A stretch of 64,000 nt of DNA from an uncultured Opitutales bacterium (GCA_900548275.1 URJY01000006.1:1-64000), one strand, 5' to 3'. Positions 36,955 to 47,933 are shown, counted from the first letter of the stretch. Notes: a model not told the origin generated them from the letters alone. Program-made: numbers and translations.

Positions 36955-39900
36955 ATGAAACAAATCATATCTTTTATTTGTGTATCTGTTTTTGCAAGCG
37001 TTAGCCTGTTCGCGCGCGATATAGTCTATAAAGTCAGCACATTCGGAAACGACGCCAACGACGGATTAACTTGGGCTACTGCCAAAAGGACATATCCTGC
37101 AGCTTTGGCAGTTTCTAATACCGGTGATGAAATATGGATTGCTGCAGGAACATACTATCCCACAGAAGGAGATATTCATAGGTATAGATGGGGTGGCGAT
37201 TCAAATTCCGAAACCCGATATTTCTCATTCAAACAAAAATCAGGAGTAAAGGTTTATGGTGGCTTTCCAACGTCAGGCGATCCAGGTTTTAACGATAGGG
37301 ATCCAAAAAAATTTGAAACTGTTTTTAGCGGAAATATAGGAAGCCAAAGTTCAGAAAGTGATAATAGTTATTGTGTAATATATAACACAAATGAAACGTT
37401 GTCAGATTCCACTCTTCTTGATGGACTAGTTATTAGTGACGGGTATGATGATGGAAAATCACAACACGCTACGGGTATCAGAGTGCGAGGAGGTATCGTA
37501 AGGAATTGCACGATTAGAAATAATAAGTCAATTGTAAATGTATCCAAAAATGGAAAATTGATTGGAGATTGGGTTTATGCTACCGCATCTACTTTGCCAG
37601 CCATCTACATGGCTTCAGGTAAATTGGAATCATGTGAGATAACAAATAATACAGCTCAAGCATCGTCATATTGTTTTAATGAATATGGACATTCTGACGC
37701 AAAAGCTAATCCTATTTCAGCGATAATAATTGCAAATGGATGCGTTGAAAATTGTACTTTTTATGGGAATACATCGATTGGGAATGCCGATGCAAAGCCT
37801 GGTAATTATGCAGGAATGGGATATAGATCATCAACATCAGTAAATCCATATTTGTTAAAAATGAATGCGGGAAAGATAATAAACTCAACATTTTATAATA
37901 ACAAAGATGGCAACATCTCACTTACTAACGGAAAAATTTCATTTTCTACGATAATTTCTACGAAGGTATTCATAACAAATTCTTGTTTTGTTGAAAACTC
38001 AATCATATTTGGGGAAACAATTTCACCCGATTCATGCACTAATGTAAAAAATTGTGTAATGTCTACGGACTATAATGGAACATCAATAAGGTTGGGATCC
38101 CCTGGATTTTTTATCTTAGGCTACAACGGAGGATATCTTCTTAACTTCGGCTACTATGGAGGATATGTTCAAACTATTCCTGTTGAAAAAACAGGTGCAG
38201 CTGTAAATGTTGGTTTTTATGATAATGATGTTCCTACAGATGCGAGGGGTATGACACGATCTACAACGCCAACGATTGGCGCATATGAATACATAGAGCC
38301 AGAAATTTCAATTCAACCAACAAATATGAGTTTTAATGTTGGTGATAGCGTTTCATTCAGTATTTCTGCCTCAAGTCGGGCAGGAGAAGTTGCCTATCAA
38401 TGGCAAGTTTTAAATTCTTTGGGAGAGTGGGAAGATATTAAAGATGCGACATCTCCATTGTACTTGGTAAAAAACTGCACTTCCGATTTGAACAATGCTA
38501 AATATCGTTGTATAATTAAAAATATTTGCGATGGCGTAAGCGTTATTTCAGATGAAGTGATATTAGCGGAAAATACAACGTTAACCAATGCATCACTTCA
38601 AACAACCCAAGCCTCAATAAATGACGGAGGGTACGCATATTTAAAGGTTTCACACGACGCTAGTGAACCTACCTTTAAGTGGTATGTGTCTTCAGATTAT
38701 GGAACAACTTATACTGAAATTGACGGCGCTACATCATCAACATTGGAATTTCTCGTTGATAGAGGTATGAATCGTTATTTATACAAGTGTGTTGTTACAT
38801 CTAAAAATGGCACTGTAATAGAAACGACACCAACGGTACTCATCATTAACGATTCAGCTATTACTATTTCAAAATACATATATGACAAAATAGTTAAGAA
38901 AGGAGAAACAGCGAAGTTTGAAGTTGATGTAGCAAGCGAAGATACATTGACATATCAATGGCAAAATTCAATTGATAATGGGGCAACTTGGTTAGATTTA
39001 GAAAATGAAACATCTCCGTCTCTTTCTATTTCTGATGTAGACTATTCTTTAGATGGTAATTATTATCGCCTAAAAGTTGATAATGGTTGTGGCTATATCT
39101 ATTCAACCCCTGCAAAGCTTACTGTTTACCGCCATACAACGATAATAAGTCAGCCGATGAATTTATATGTTTTTGAGGGTAATACCGCTTCATTTAGCGT
39201 TGGAGTTGATTATTCTGGCGTTCTAACATACCAATGGCAAGAAAAGGTAGATGGGGTTTGGCAAAATATCGATGGAGCAACATCCGAAACGCTTTCTATT
39301 GTCGATATGCAAGAAAGTTATAACGGTAGAACATTCCGCTGTGTGATTACAAATGGTAATATATCCAAACTTTCAGACGAGGCAGTTTTAAGTTTGGCAA
39401 CCGATGCCATAATAACAAGTCAACCAACCTCAATAGATGTAGCGTATATAGGGAAACAAGCCGTGTTTTCAGTGGAGGTAAAAGGTTATAACTTGAGTTA
39501 TCAATGGTATGTAATAGGGGGTTACGGAACTCAAACTCCACGGATAATAGAAGGAGCGACATCTTCTACGCTCATAATTGACGTGGATGAAAATATTATC
39601 CAGAACACCTATTATTGTGAAATAAACGATACAAAGAACACGCTTGTAACAAATAAGGTTTCTATTACTGAAGTAAAAGAAGCTGTTTATTACACGCTCA
39701 CGGTTGAAAACGGCAGCGGCGGCGGAACTGTTGCTTCGGGCGATACGGTTCAGATTGTCGCGGATACGCCCGCCGACGGAATGGTGTTCGACAAATGGGT
39801 TGGCGATGTCGAGACTGTCGCCGATGTTTCGGCTTACACGACGACAATCAAAATGCCAGCAAAGAATGCGACGGTTACGGCAACGTATGTCGAAAAGCCC

Positions 39901-41874
39901 GTTGTAGACCCCTTCGGCGATGCGGTTGTCTACCCGAATGTTGCGATGACAATTTTGGGCGAAATCGATTTCTTCGGCAGTCCCGCAAACAGCGGTTGTG
40001 TTGTGGCCGCGTATGTCGGCAACGAGCTTCGCGGCAAATCGAGCGTGGTCGATATTTCGGGACGTTCGCTCGTAAACCTTACGGTCAACGTCAACGCCAA
40101 CGGCGAGGAAATCAAATTCAAAATTTGGACACCGAGCGATGGTAAAATCATCGACGCGCGCGCAGACTGCACGGCGGTTTCCGCTTCGGGCGACTCGCTT
40201 GGTTCGCTCGACAGCCCGTTCGCGATAGTATTCGCAAACGACCTGAATCTGGAGCTTCTCCTCAAAGAGGGTTGGAATCAGGTTTCGTTCAATGTCGGTC
40301 TTGAAAATATGGCGGTGCGCACGATTCTTTCCGACATAATCGACAACGTAGCCCTCGTTCAAGGAAGCGGAACGTCATTCAATCCGAGCTGGCCCGACTC
40401 GCTCAATACGCTCAAATCCTTCGACAACACATCGGGTTTTTGGGTGAAGATGAACGCGGCGGCTTCGGTGTCGCTGACGGGTTCCGCGCTCGACGTTTCG
40501 GCGAAGACAATTTCGCTCAATGTGGGTTGGAACAACATCGGCTACACGCCCGCAACGGCGGCTTCAATCCGCACGGTGCTCGCAACTGCGCTCGCCGACG
40601 GCAAGATTGAACGAATAATCAATTCGAAGGGCAACTTCAATCCCGCAACGCCCGACGTTCTCAACTCGCTCAAAACAATGACCCCAGGGGAAGGCTATTG
40701 GGTGAAGGCGAATACTGCAACAACCATCGCCTACGACAAAATCACAACGGCAAAACTAGCGATGCTAAAGTCCCGCGCCGTTATATTTGCCGCAAACTCG
40801 GCTTCGGAAAACTTCGGCGAGCCCATGGTTTACCCGAATGTTCAAATGACGATTCTTGCGAACGTTCTCGTAAACGGCGCGGCGGCTCCCTCGGGTAGCG
40901 TGGTTGCGGCATTTGTAGACGGCGAACTTCGTGCAAAGCAGGAGATAGTTTCGCTCGACGGAAAATCCATCGCAAATCTCACCGTAAGCGTCGCCAAAAA
41001 CGGCGAAACAATCGGCTTCAAAATTTGGAATTCCGCAACGGGCGAGACGCTCGATTTCGCGACAACAGTTGCGGCGGAAAGCGGCGCGGCTCCCTATACA
41101 TATCCTGACAATCTGCTTGAGTTTTCGGCAAGCGGAACGCCGTCGGTCGGCGGAGACACAGAACCCGCCGAGCCTGTGGTTTACCCGAATACCCCGATGT
41201 CGCTGTATGTCGAAGTGCAAATAGACGGTAAGACGGTTTCCGACGGCGACATTGTTGCCGCCTATGTCGGCGAGGAACTGCGCGGCAAACAAACCGTGGT
41301 TATCTATGACGGCAAGGCGATTGCAAACCTCGTTGTGAATGTTGCCTCAAACGGCGAAAAGATTGCATTCAAAGTTTGGGACGCCTCCGCAAAACGCCTC
41401 TACACTGCGACAACGACAATCAACTCGGAAATTGGAGGCGAACCGTACTCGTATCCCGACAATCTCCTGCTTGTAAACGCGCAAACGGCAACGGGCGGAT
41501 TCGCATTGTGGACATCGAAAAACGGTTTGTCGGGCGACAATGCCAATGCGCTTGCTACGCCGTTTAATGACGGGATTAGCAATATCGAAAAGTTTGCGTT
41601 TGGGCTTAGCGGTAACAAGGCGGCGAGCTATTCCGAGAATGCGCTCTTTAAGCAGAGCTATTCGGACGGGAAGGCTTGTTTCCAATTCCCGATTAGTAAG
41701 GACGCGGCGGATTCGGTAAACGTCAAAGTGATGACTTCCGAAGACCTCGTAAATTGGGCGGAAGCCCCCTCCTCCAACATCGGCGCATCGGGCGACTTCA
41801 ACTTAATGCAAACCGAGCAGACCGTTCCCGAGGGCGGCAAGCTCTTCTTCAAGCTCGTCGTCGAGGAAAAATAG
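36955..41874 (+). CDS. Giant secreted Ig-repeat protein with N-terminal beta-helix; compositionally chimeric
   Basis: The 1639-residue product follows AAGGAG at good spacing. Order: signal peptide (1-20); a parallel beta-helix starting STFGNDANDGLTWATAK and ending near 445 with TPTIGAYEY (choice-of-anchor-Q style); about five immunoglobulin-like repeats with YQWQ motifs (about 450-905); an InlB B-repeat-like unit (VENGSGGGTVASGD...VFDKWVGDV, about 912-980); then three paralogous units beginning VYPNVAMTIL, VYPNVQMTIL and VYPNTPMSLY; between the first two is a GWNNIGYTP/GYWVKA segment. The C-terminus resembles verrucomicrobial end domains. DNA is AT-rich up to about 39690 and GC-rich after, so the gene is a fusion of two histories. 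Likely an adhesin or surface scaffold. Confidence 0.85.
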   Translation: MKQIISFICVSVFASVSLFARDIVYKVSTFGNDANDGLTWATAKRTYPAALAVSNTGDEIWIAAGTYYPTEGDIHRYRWGGDSNSETRYFSFKQKSGVKVYGGFPTSGDPGFNDRDPKKFETVFSGNIGSQSSESDNSYCVIYNTNETLSDSTLLDGLVISDGYDDGKSQHATGIRVRGGIVRNCTIRNNKSIVNVSKNGKLIGDWVYATASTLPAIYMASGKLESCEITNNTAQASSYCFNEYGHSDAKANPISAIIIANGCVENCTFYGNTSIGNADAKPGNYAGMGYRSSTSVNPYLLKMNAGKIINSTFYNNKDGNISLTNGKISFSTIISTKVFITNSCFVENSIIFGETISPDSCTNVKNCVMSTDYNGTSIRLGSPGFFILGYNGGYLLNFGYYGGYVQTIPVEKTGAAVNVGFYDNDVPTDARGMTRSTTPTIGAYEYIEPEISIQPTNMSFNVGDSVSFSISASSRAGEVAYQWQVLNSLGEWEDIKDATSPLYLVKNCTSDLNNAKYRCIIKNICDGVSVISDEVILAENTTLTNASLQTTQASINDGGYAYLKVSHDASEPTFKWYVSSDYGTTYTEIDGATSSTLEFLVDRGMNRYLYKCVVTSKNGTVIETTPTVLIINDSAITISKYIYDKIVKKGETAKFEVDVASEDTLTYQWQNSIDNGATWLDLENETSPSLSISDVDYSLDGNYYRLKVDNGCGYIYSTPAKLTVYRHTTIISQPMNLYVFEGNTASFSVGVDYSGVLTYQWQEKVDGVWQNIDGATSETLSIVDMQESYNGRTFRCVITNGNISKLSDEAVLSLATDAIITSQPTSIDVAYIGKQAVFSVEVKGYNLSYQWYVIGGYGTQTPRIIEGATSSTLIIDVDENIIQNTYYCEINDTKNTLVTNKVSITEVKEAVYYTLTVENGSGGGTVASGDTVQIVADTPADGMVFDKWVGDVETVADVSAYTTTIKMPAKNATVTATYVEKPVVDPFGDAVVYPNVAMTILGEIDFFGSPANSGCVVAAYVGNELRGKSSVVDISGRSLVNLTVNVNANGEEIKFKIWTPSDGKIIDARADCTAVSASGDSLGSLDSPFAIVFANDLNLELLLKEGWNQVSFNVGLENMAVRTILSDIIDNVALVQGSGTSFNPSWPDSLNTLKSFDNTSGFWVKMNAAASVSLTGSALDVSAKTISLNVGWNNIGYTPATAASIRTVLATALADGKIERIINSKGNFNPATPDVLNSLKTMTPGEGYWVKANTATTIAYDKITTAKLAMLKSRAVIFAANSASENFGEPMVYPNVQMTILANVLVNGAAAPSGSVVAAFVDGELRAKQEIVSLDGKSIANLTVSVAKNGETIGFKIWNSATGETLDFATTVAAESGAAPYTYPDNLLEFSASGTPSVGGDTEPAEPVVYPNTPMSLYVEVQIDGKTVSDGDIVAAYVGEELRGKQTVVIYDGKAIANLVVNVASNGEKIAFKVWDASAKRLYTATTTINSEIGGEPYSYPDNLLLVNAQTATGGFALWTSKNGLSGDNANALATPFNDGISNIEKFAFGLSGNKAASYSENALFKQSYSDGKACFQFPISKDAADSVNVKVMTSEDLVNWAEAPSSNIGASGDFNLMQTEQTVPEGGKLFFKLVVEEK

Positions 41875-41885
41875 GAAACGCATTT

Positions 41886-44800
41886 ATGAAAAAATTACTC
41901 CCGTTATTGTTATCTCTAATTGCTGCGGATTTGTTCGCGTTAACCGTAACAAAGCATCCCGAAAAAGTTTCGATAAACTCGGGCGGCTTTGCCGATTTCG
42001 AGGTCTCGACGGACGGCGCGAGTCCCTCCTATCAGTGGCAGGTTTCGGGAGATGTCGGCAAGACGTGGAGTAATATCGCCTCGGAAACGCGCAAAAAGCT
42101 TACCGTCGGGGTGTCGTCCGAAACGAACCGAAAAATGTATCGCTGTCTCGTTTCGGAAAACGGATATTCCGCCGTTTCAAACGGCGCGCTTTTGACTATG
42201 AACAACAACATAGTCAAAAGCGTTTCGGGAAGTTCGAGCATTTCGCTTAAGCTAAACGAAACGGCGACGCTTTCGATGAATGTCGATTCCTCGTATTCGC
42301 TGAAGTATCAGTGGCAGTCCGATTCTTCGGGAAGTTGGGTCGATTTGCTCGGAGCCAATTCCGCCGCCTACTCTTTCCGTGTGTCGGCTTATTCGCAGGC
42401 GGGGCTGTACAGGCTGAAGATTTCAAACGGCAGCGGCTATATGTATTCGCCCGATGTTAGTGTTAATATTTTACACGATGTAGAAATCACGGAAAACGTA
42501 TCGCATTTTTACGCCCACGACGGCGAAGAGGCTTCGTTTAGCGTGGGATATGTCGGCGACGGAACGCTTACATTCAAATGGATGTATTCGGACGACAACG
42601 GCAATACTTGGACGGAAATGGGAAACTCGAACTCGCCGACGTTGAAAATCGCACGCGTAAGTTCCGAAATGGACGGAAGGCTTTTCCGATGCAGGGTTTC
42701 GAACGAATGGAGTCAGGCAGTTTCCGAAGCTGCGGTACTCCGCGTTTACGAGTCTGTGAAAATCGTCGGACAGCCGCAGGATGCCGAAACGTGGTCGGGT
42801 CATCCCGCGGCGTTTTATGTGGGAGTCAGCGCAATCGGCGATGTAACCTACCAATGGCAACGCTCGTACAACTACGGCAGCGGATATAATTGGAGCGACA
42901 TTTCGGGTGCGACATCCAACACCTACACGCAGGATAGTTCCGAATACTACAGCAATTACGTATACCGCTGCGTTGTGCGCAACGGCAGCACGGTGCTCTA
43001 TTCCGCCGTAGCAAAGGCAATATCGATAAGCGAGCCGAGTGTTTACTGTTATCAAAACACCGTTTCGCTTGCATATGTGGGCGATACCGTCTCATTCGAA
43101 GTTCAAGCCTTCGGCGGCAATTTGAAATATCAATGGCAGTTTACGCAGGACGGAAATACTTGGACAGACATCGAATGTTATTCCGACGAACTGAGCATAT
43201 TCGTGTCGGATATTGACATTGTTAATAATATGTATCGATGTGTCGTTTCGAACAGCTTGGGAACGGCAACGCTCGATTCGCCCTGCTACATCGAAAACGT
43301 CGAACCGTGGCCGCTACCGGTCATATTCAGCCAGCCGTCCGATGCGGACGTAATCGAAGGCGAGATTGTCTCGTTTGCGGTCGAGGCGAGCGGGCACGGC
43401 GAATTGCTGTACCAGTGGGAATTTTCGGACGACAACGGCAAAACTTGGAAAGACGTAGCCGACGGCGGACAGTCCGACACGCTGACGTTCGTAGCGGCGG
43501 GTTCGCAGAACGGCAGGCTCTTCCGCTGCAATGTATTCGACAACGAACTTACCCTTTCCGATTCGGCGAGACTGACGGTCAACACAGGTGCTTCCGCGTA
43601 CGAAAAGGGTCATATGTATTTGCGAAATCACGACATTCTTTCGGCGTGCGATTCGTTCAAAAGTGCCGCGGAGGGAAATCCGAACGACCAGCAGGCGCAG
43701 GCTATGTACGGGCTTGTGCGGGTTCTTGCGTTATTACAAAACGACACATTTATAAAGCTTGTGGAAAACACCGGCGCGGTTGTTAATGATAGTAATTTAT
43801 ACAGTCCCGATTTCGAATTTCCCCTGAACGGAAAGATTCCCGTCTTCAATCGTCAATGGAACACGAAAGAGGAAATGGACTATCTGTTGGGCGAATGCCT
43901 GCCCGAGTTGCTCTCCGCATTGAACAATCTCGAAAAGGTAAACAATGCGGACATTCGCATAAAGTTTGCCGACTCGCAACTGTCGCTTCTGGGTTGCAGG
44001 ATAGAGACGGAAACCGCCGTTGAAATGGACTACGCCGATGTCCTTGTTTTGAGGTCGATTCTAACGGGCGCGATTGCCGCGATATACGAACTTTCGAACT
44101 TCGACATTTCGGCATATCCGTATTTTGCGGCAGACTGCGGCGACTATGTTTCGGCGCAATCAATGCTTGCGGCATACAACAACATTTTCAAGGCTTCAAA
44201 AATCGGCAATGCGTCAAAGGCTAAAGATTGGTTTCTGAAGTTTGTCGACTCCTACAACGCGGCTTCGGAAAAGGTTCGGAGCAGAAGCGAAGGAGACACA
44301 AACCACATATTCGTTCTCGAATCGAAAAACCTGACCGCCGAAGAGGAGCTGCGCACTTATATGGCGGACGCGAAAAAATCGGCTAACGGAACGGTAATCA
44401 CCGTCTCGGACATCCCCGACGTAGAGCCCGTGGAAGTGAACCTTTCGAAGCTGTTTGTCGACGGATTCGATTTGCGCTCGTTCGAGCCGTATATCTCGGA
44501 AAACACCGTCGTCAAGGGAACGTATCCCGACCCGACAATCGGGGGCTTGTTTCCGTCCGCCAATAGTTCGTTCATAGACGAACAGCTTTCGAAATTCGCG
44601 TCGAGGGACGAATTTTCAATCGGTGAACGCGGCAATTATTCGATGAAATATTCGCTTCCGCTTTTCTCGATTTCGACCGACCCGATAAAGGCAATCGGAA
44701 CAAATTCGGACGCCTCGAAATTCGTCTACCAATATAATGTCGACGGCGACAACGGCATTTACTATTCGGACACGAACACGGAAAAACTCGTGTCGACAAA

Positions 44801-46742
44801 TTCGAACGGCGTTGCGTTGCGCGGCAGCTGCAAACTTTCGGAGAACAATTCGATGAGCTCCGACGGACGCTACGCAGTATTCCTTTCGAACGACATAACG
44901 CCGCTGAATTTGAGCGACAATTCGGTGCGCAGAAGCTTTGCGGTCAACAAAACGTACGCCGTCAATACCGACATTGATTTCATTTTCGGAGAAAACTTTT
45001 ACATTCCCGAAAACTACAGTGTTCGAATTTCGTTAACACTAAAGCTCGACGATCCGTACGGCGGATACATTCAGCAACTCGAATTGCGCTCGAAGTCCGG
45101 CGCGTCGATATGGCTGAATCAGTCGAACGACCAATACGATGAAGAAGCCGGCGAACGGACATTTATAGCGACAAGCGAAAGCAGTATGTCGGGCTCATAC
45201 CAATCGGGAGAGTGCAATTCGTTATCGTTTAGATACTATTCGTACTACGGCAGTTCGTCCGCCCAACAACAGTTCGAAATTTCGAAGATAACGCTCGAAA
45301 TAGTCCCCCACTACATCGTCTACCTTAAAGACATTCAAACGGGCAAGCTGACACCGATTACAAACGAAACCGTCGACGCCCAAAGCGCAATAATAAGCCC
45401 AGACGGAAAGAAGATTGCCTATAGAGACTTGTCGTCGTATATCGTCTACAACATTCAAAGCGGAACGAGCTTTTCGTTCTCGTCGATGTACGGCAATTCA
45501 AGCCCGTTTATTACGTCGGACTCGAAGTATTTTGTCATCGGCAATTCTCGTTATGATGTCGAAACCGGAAATTACAAAGACAGTTTCGCGCCCACTTCTG
45601 GCTCGTCGTCCGACTCCGTGTACTCCGCAAACGGCGAAAAAATGGCGTACATTTATCGGAGCTGGCAATACTATCCGTACAATGATTACAGCGAAAAAAT
45701 ATGCGTTGCCGACATCAACAGCGGCAGTACATCGGAATACACAATTCCGAACACAAGCTCGTCGATATCCGACATCGCCCTCTCGCCCGACGGACAGAAA
45801 ATATTCTACATCGAATCGCGCGGAAAAATCGGGCTATACGATACGGCGACAAAAACCGACAAGGTTCTGCAAAACCTGTCTGCCATTTCGAACTACGGCT
45901 ACGGAAATCCCGAAAGCATTCGGTTTGTTTCCCAGAACAAAATTATGCTTCTTTCAAAACCGAGGGAGCTGCTCAATTCAAGCATAGTTGCGGAAAGAAC
46001 GCCGATTGTCGTAGACACAAACACGGCAAACACAGTCTATATGAAAAATCCGCATATCGCCCTTTCGAACGGCGTAGCAACGGCAAACATAAGCGTCGCC
46101 CAAAATGCGTCCAGTTCGGCAGCCGAAATGCTGCTCGTGGCAAAAGCGGTTTCGGGCAAGTCGAAAACCGTCGAAAAATCGGTCAATATTTCGGGCGCGG
46201 AAACAAAGCTTTCGATAGAATTGCCGAGCGTTTCGGACGAAGGAAAGGCGGGCGCGCTCTATTCAATCGCGTTGATGGACAAGTCGGGAACAAAGGCGGT
46301 ATGTATGTCGCCCGTGTGCTACGTTTCGGCTTCTAACATTGCCGCCGACGACAATTACACCGACTGGGCGCAGTCGAAATTCTCGGACGCCCAGTTGCGG
46401 GATTCCTCGGTATCGTCGCCGACAGCCGACCCAGACGGCGACTCCATTCCCAACATTATGGAATACGCCTACGGCACCGACCCGCTTAAAAATTCGACCG
46501 CCGACGCCCCGAAAATCTACAATCAAAACGGCGCGGTCGGAATCACCTACACGCTGAACAATTCGGCAAAAGTTTCCGTCTCGCTCGAGTGCTCAACAGA
46601 CCTGAAGACGTGGACAAAAGTCGATTCGCCCGAAATCGTCGAAAATGTCGATTTGGGAGACGGACGCAGCCGAATAACAATAACGAACAGGAACGCGATA
46701 AACGGCAAAATATTCTTCCGCCTAAATGTATCGGAAAATTAG
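41886..46742 (+). CDS. Giant secreted protein: Ig repeats, helical module, beta-propeller, C-terminal EYAYGTDP domain
   Basis: The 1618-residue product begins MKKLLPLLLSLIAADLFA (signal peptide); the ATG at 41886 is chosen for this. About six Ig-like repeats (each with YQWQ and YRCVV/FRCRV) fill residues 25-575. A short TPR-like segment (KGHMYLRNHDILSACDSFKS) and helical domain follow, then a TolB/WD40-like propeller with SPDGKKIAYRD, SANGEKMAYIYR and SPDGQKIFYIES blades (about 1150-1330), then DPDGDSIPNIMEYAYGTDP near the end, common in exported verrucomicrobial proteins. It is a GC-rich paralogue of the gene before it, 11 bases downstream, and overlaps the next gene by 17 bases. Confidence 0.86.
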   Translation: MKKLLPLLLSLIAADLFALTVTKHPEKVSINSGGFADFEVSTDGASPSYQWQVSGDVGKTWSNIASETRKKLTVGVSSETNRKMYRCLVSENGYSAVSNGALLTMNNNIVKSVSGSSSISLKLNETATLSMNVDSSYSLKYQWQSDSSGSWVDLLGANSAAYSFRVSAYSQAGLYRLKISNGSGYMYSPDVSVNILHDVEITENVSHFYAHDGEEASFSVGYVGDGTLTFKWMYSDDNGNTWTEMGNSNSPTLKIARVSSEMDGRLFRCRVSNEWSQAVSEAAVLRVYESVKIVGQPQDAETWSGHPAAFYVGVSAIGDVTYQWQRSYNYGSGYNWSDISGATSNTYTQDSSEYYSNYVYRCVVRNGSTVLYSAVAKAISISEPSVYCYQNTVSLAYVGDTVSFEVQAFGGNLKYQWQFTQDGNTWTDIECYSDELSIFVSDIDIVNNMYRCVVSNSLGTATLDSPCYIENVEPWPLPVIFSQPSDADVIEGEIVSFAVEASGHGELLYQWEFSDDNGKTWKDVADGGQSDTLTFVAAGSQNGRLFRCNVFDNELTLSDSARLTVNTGASAYEKGHMYLRNHDILSACDSFKSAAEGNPNDQQAQAMYGLVRVLALLQNDTFIKLVENTGAVVNDSNLYSPDFEFPLNGKIPVFNRQWNTKEEMDYLLGECLPELLSALNNLEKVNNADIRIKFADSQLSLLGCRIETETAVEMDYADVLVLRSILTGAIAAIYELSNFDISAYPYFAADCGDYVSAQSMLAAYNNIFKASKIGNASKAKDWFLKFVDSYNAASEKVRSRSEGDTNHIFVLESKNLTAEEELRTYMADAKKSANGTVITVSDIPDVEPVEVNLSKLFVDGFDLRSFEPYISENTVVKGTYPDPTIGGLFPSANSSFIDEQLSKFASRDEFSIGERGNYSMKYSLPLFSISTDPIKAIGTNSDASKFVYQYNVDGDNGIYYSDTNTEKLVSTNSNGVALRGSCKLSENNSMSSDGRYAVFLSNDITPLNLSDNSVRRSFAVNKTYAVNTDIDFIFGENFYIPENYSVRISLTLKLDDPYGGYIQQLELRSKSGASIWLNQSNDQYDEEAGERTFIATSESSMSGSYQSGECNSLSFRYYSYYGSSSAQQQFEISKITLEIVPHYIVYLKDIQTGKLTPITNETVDAQSAIISPDGKKIAYRDLSSYIVYNIQSGTSFSFSSMYGNSSPFITSDSKYFVIGNSRYDVETGNYKDSFAPTSGSSSDSVYSANGEKMAYIYRSWQYYPYNDYSEKICVADINSGSTSEYTIPNTSSSISDIALSPDGQKIFYIESRGKIGLYDTATKTDKVLQNLSAISNYGYGNPESIRFVSQNKIMLLSKPRELLNSSIVAERTPIVVDTNTANTVYMKNPHIALSNGVATANISVAQNASSSAAEMLLVAKAVSGKSKTVEKSVNISGAETKLSIELPSVSDEGKAGALYSIALMDKSGTKAVCMSPVCYVSASNIAADDNYTDWAQSKFSDAQLRDSSVSSPTADPDGDSIPNIMEYAYGTDPLKNSTADAPKIYNQNGAVGITYTLNNSAKVSVSLECSTDLKTWTKVDSPEIVENVDLGDGRSRITITNRNAINGKIFFRLNVSEN

Positions 46743-47256
46743 AGTGTCGGCGTTGCTTGCGCTGTCGTCGCTGGCGTTGTTTGCGGACGACAGCACAAGC
46801 ATATTCAGCCTCGACGGAATGAAGGGAATGGAACTGACCTACCCCGACAAATCGGGGCGCGAGGCGGTTCGCATTTCGTTTTCGGACGCGCGTATAGAAT
46901 CGCGCAGACAATGTTTTTATTTCAAGGTAAACGCGTTCAAAACGCTCGTCTTGGACGGGCTTAAAATCGACATCGACGCACCCGACTTGCGCCGATTCGA
47001 CGCGCCCGAGTTGCACTGTCCGGTTGAAATAAACGGACTCGAATTTACGTTGTCTTGCAACGGCAAAAAAATCCGTATCGTCGCCGACTTCGCAAAATTC
47101 GAGGGGCGCAACACCGTCAAATTTCCGCGGCGCGCAACGCTAACGTGCAGCGGAGAAAAATTCGAAATATCCGAAGCGCACATCAAATACGAAAATTCCG
47201 ACATGGAATTTAAAACACCGCAGAAAGAAATAATAACACTAAAATCGCTGTTGTAG
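46726..47256 (+). CDS. Exported beta-rich protein, unknown function
   Basis: The 176-residue product has a short signal peptide (VSALLALSSLALFA) and a beta-type mature region (LDGLKIDIDAPDLRRFDAPE, LTCSGEKFEISEAHI). Its start lies inside the last codons of the giant gene (17-base overlap in another frame), indicating translational coupling. No family recognised. It is the last intact gene before the block of remnants. Confidence 0.7.
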   Translation: MYRKIRVSALLALSSLALFADDSTSIFSLDGMKGMELTYPDKSGREAVRISFSDARIESRRQCFYFKVNAFKTLVLDGLKIDIDAPDLRRFDAPELHCPVEINGLEFTLSCNGKKIRIVADFAKFEGRNTVKFPRRATLTCSGEKFEISEAHIKYENSDMEFKTPQKEIITLKSLL

Positions 47257-47933
47257 TGCAGTCCGAAGCGAAAATCATTCCGCCGCAATCGGAAGCATTG
47301 GGCATTTTTTACCAACACAGAATCGACCCGAAAACGCCAATCGAAACTGTCGCCGCACTGATAAAGGAGGGCAAAGTTTTGGGCTTCGGACTGTGCGAAG
47401 TAAACGCCGACACAATCCGCCGCGCCCACGCAGTCTGCCCGCTCACCGCAGTCCAGAGCGAATACCACATAATGCACCGCAGCGTGGAATTTTCGGGCGT
47501 GCTGAAAACCTGCCGCGAATTGGGAATCGGCTTTGTCCCGTACAGCCCGCTGAACCGCGGCTTCCTCTGCGGGGCAATCAACGAATGGACGAGCTTCGGC
47601 CCGAACAACGACAACCGCCAAACCCTTCCGCGCTTCCAACCCGAGGCGATACGCGCAAACACGAAGTTTGTAGCGGCTCTCGACGCGTTCGGACGCCCGC
47701 GCGGTCTGACTTCGGCGCAGGTCGCACTCGCGTGGCTGCTGAACAAAGAACCGTTCATCGTGCCGATAGCGGGAACGACTAAAATCGAAATCGCCCACTT
47801 GGAGGAAAACCTGCGCGCGTCCGACGTTAAATTTTCGCCCGACGAAATGCTCGCGCTCGAAAACACAATCTCGAAAATTCCCGTCGTCGGCAGCCGTTAC
47901 GACGCTCTGCAGGAATCGAAAGTCCAGAAATGA
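47256..47933 (+). pseudogene. 5'-truncated aldo/keto reductase remnant
   Basis: The frame encodes the C-terminal two thirds of an AKR: FYQHRIDPKTPIETVAAL, EGKVLGFGLCEVNADTIRRA, VQSEYHIMHRS, GIGFVPYSPLNRGFLCG, VALAWLLNKEPFIVPIAGTT. About the first 120 residues, with the catalytic Asp-Tyr-Lys part of the barrel, are missing, and the only possible start is a GTG overlapping the upstream stop. Active-site His is lost as well: the QSEY segment is intact but has no barrel to complete. Probably non-functional. Confidence 0.82.

Noticed and set aside
47256..47933. A functional aldo/keto reductase gene
   Set aside because: The N-terminal third including the catalytic residues is missing, and the apparent GTG start is fortuitous.
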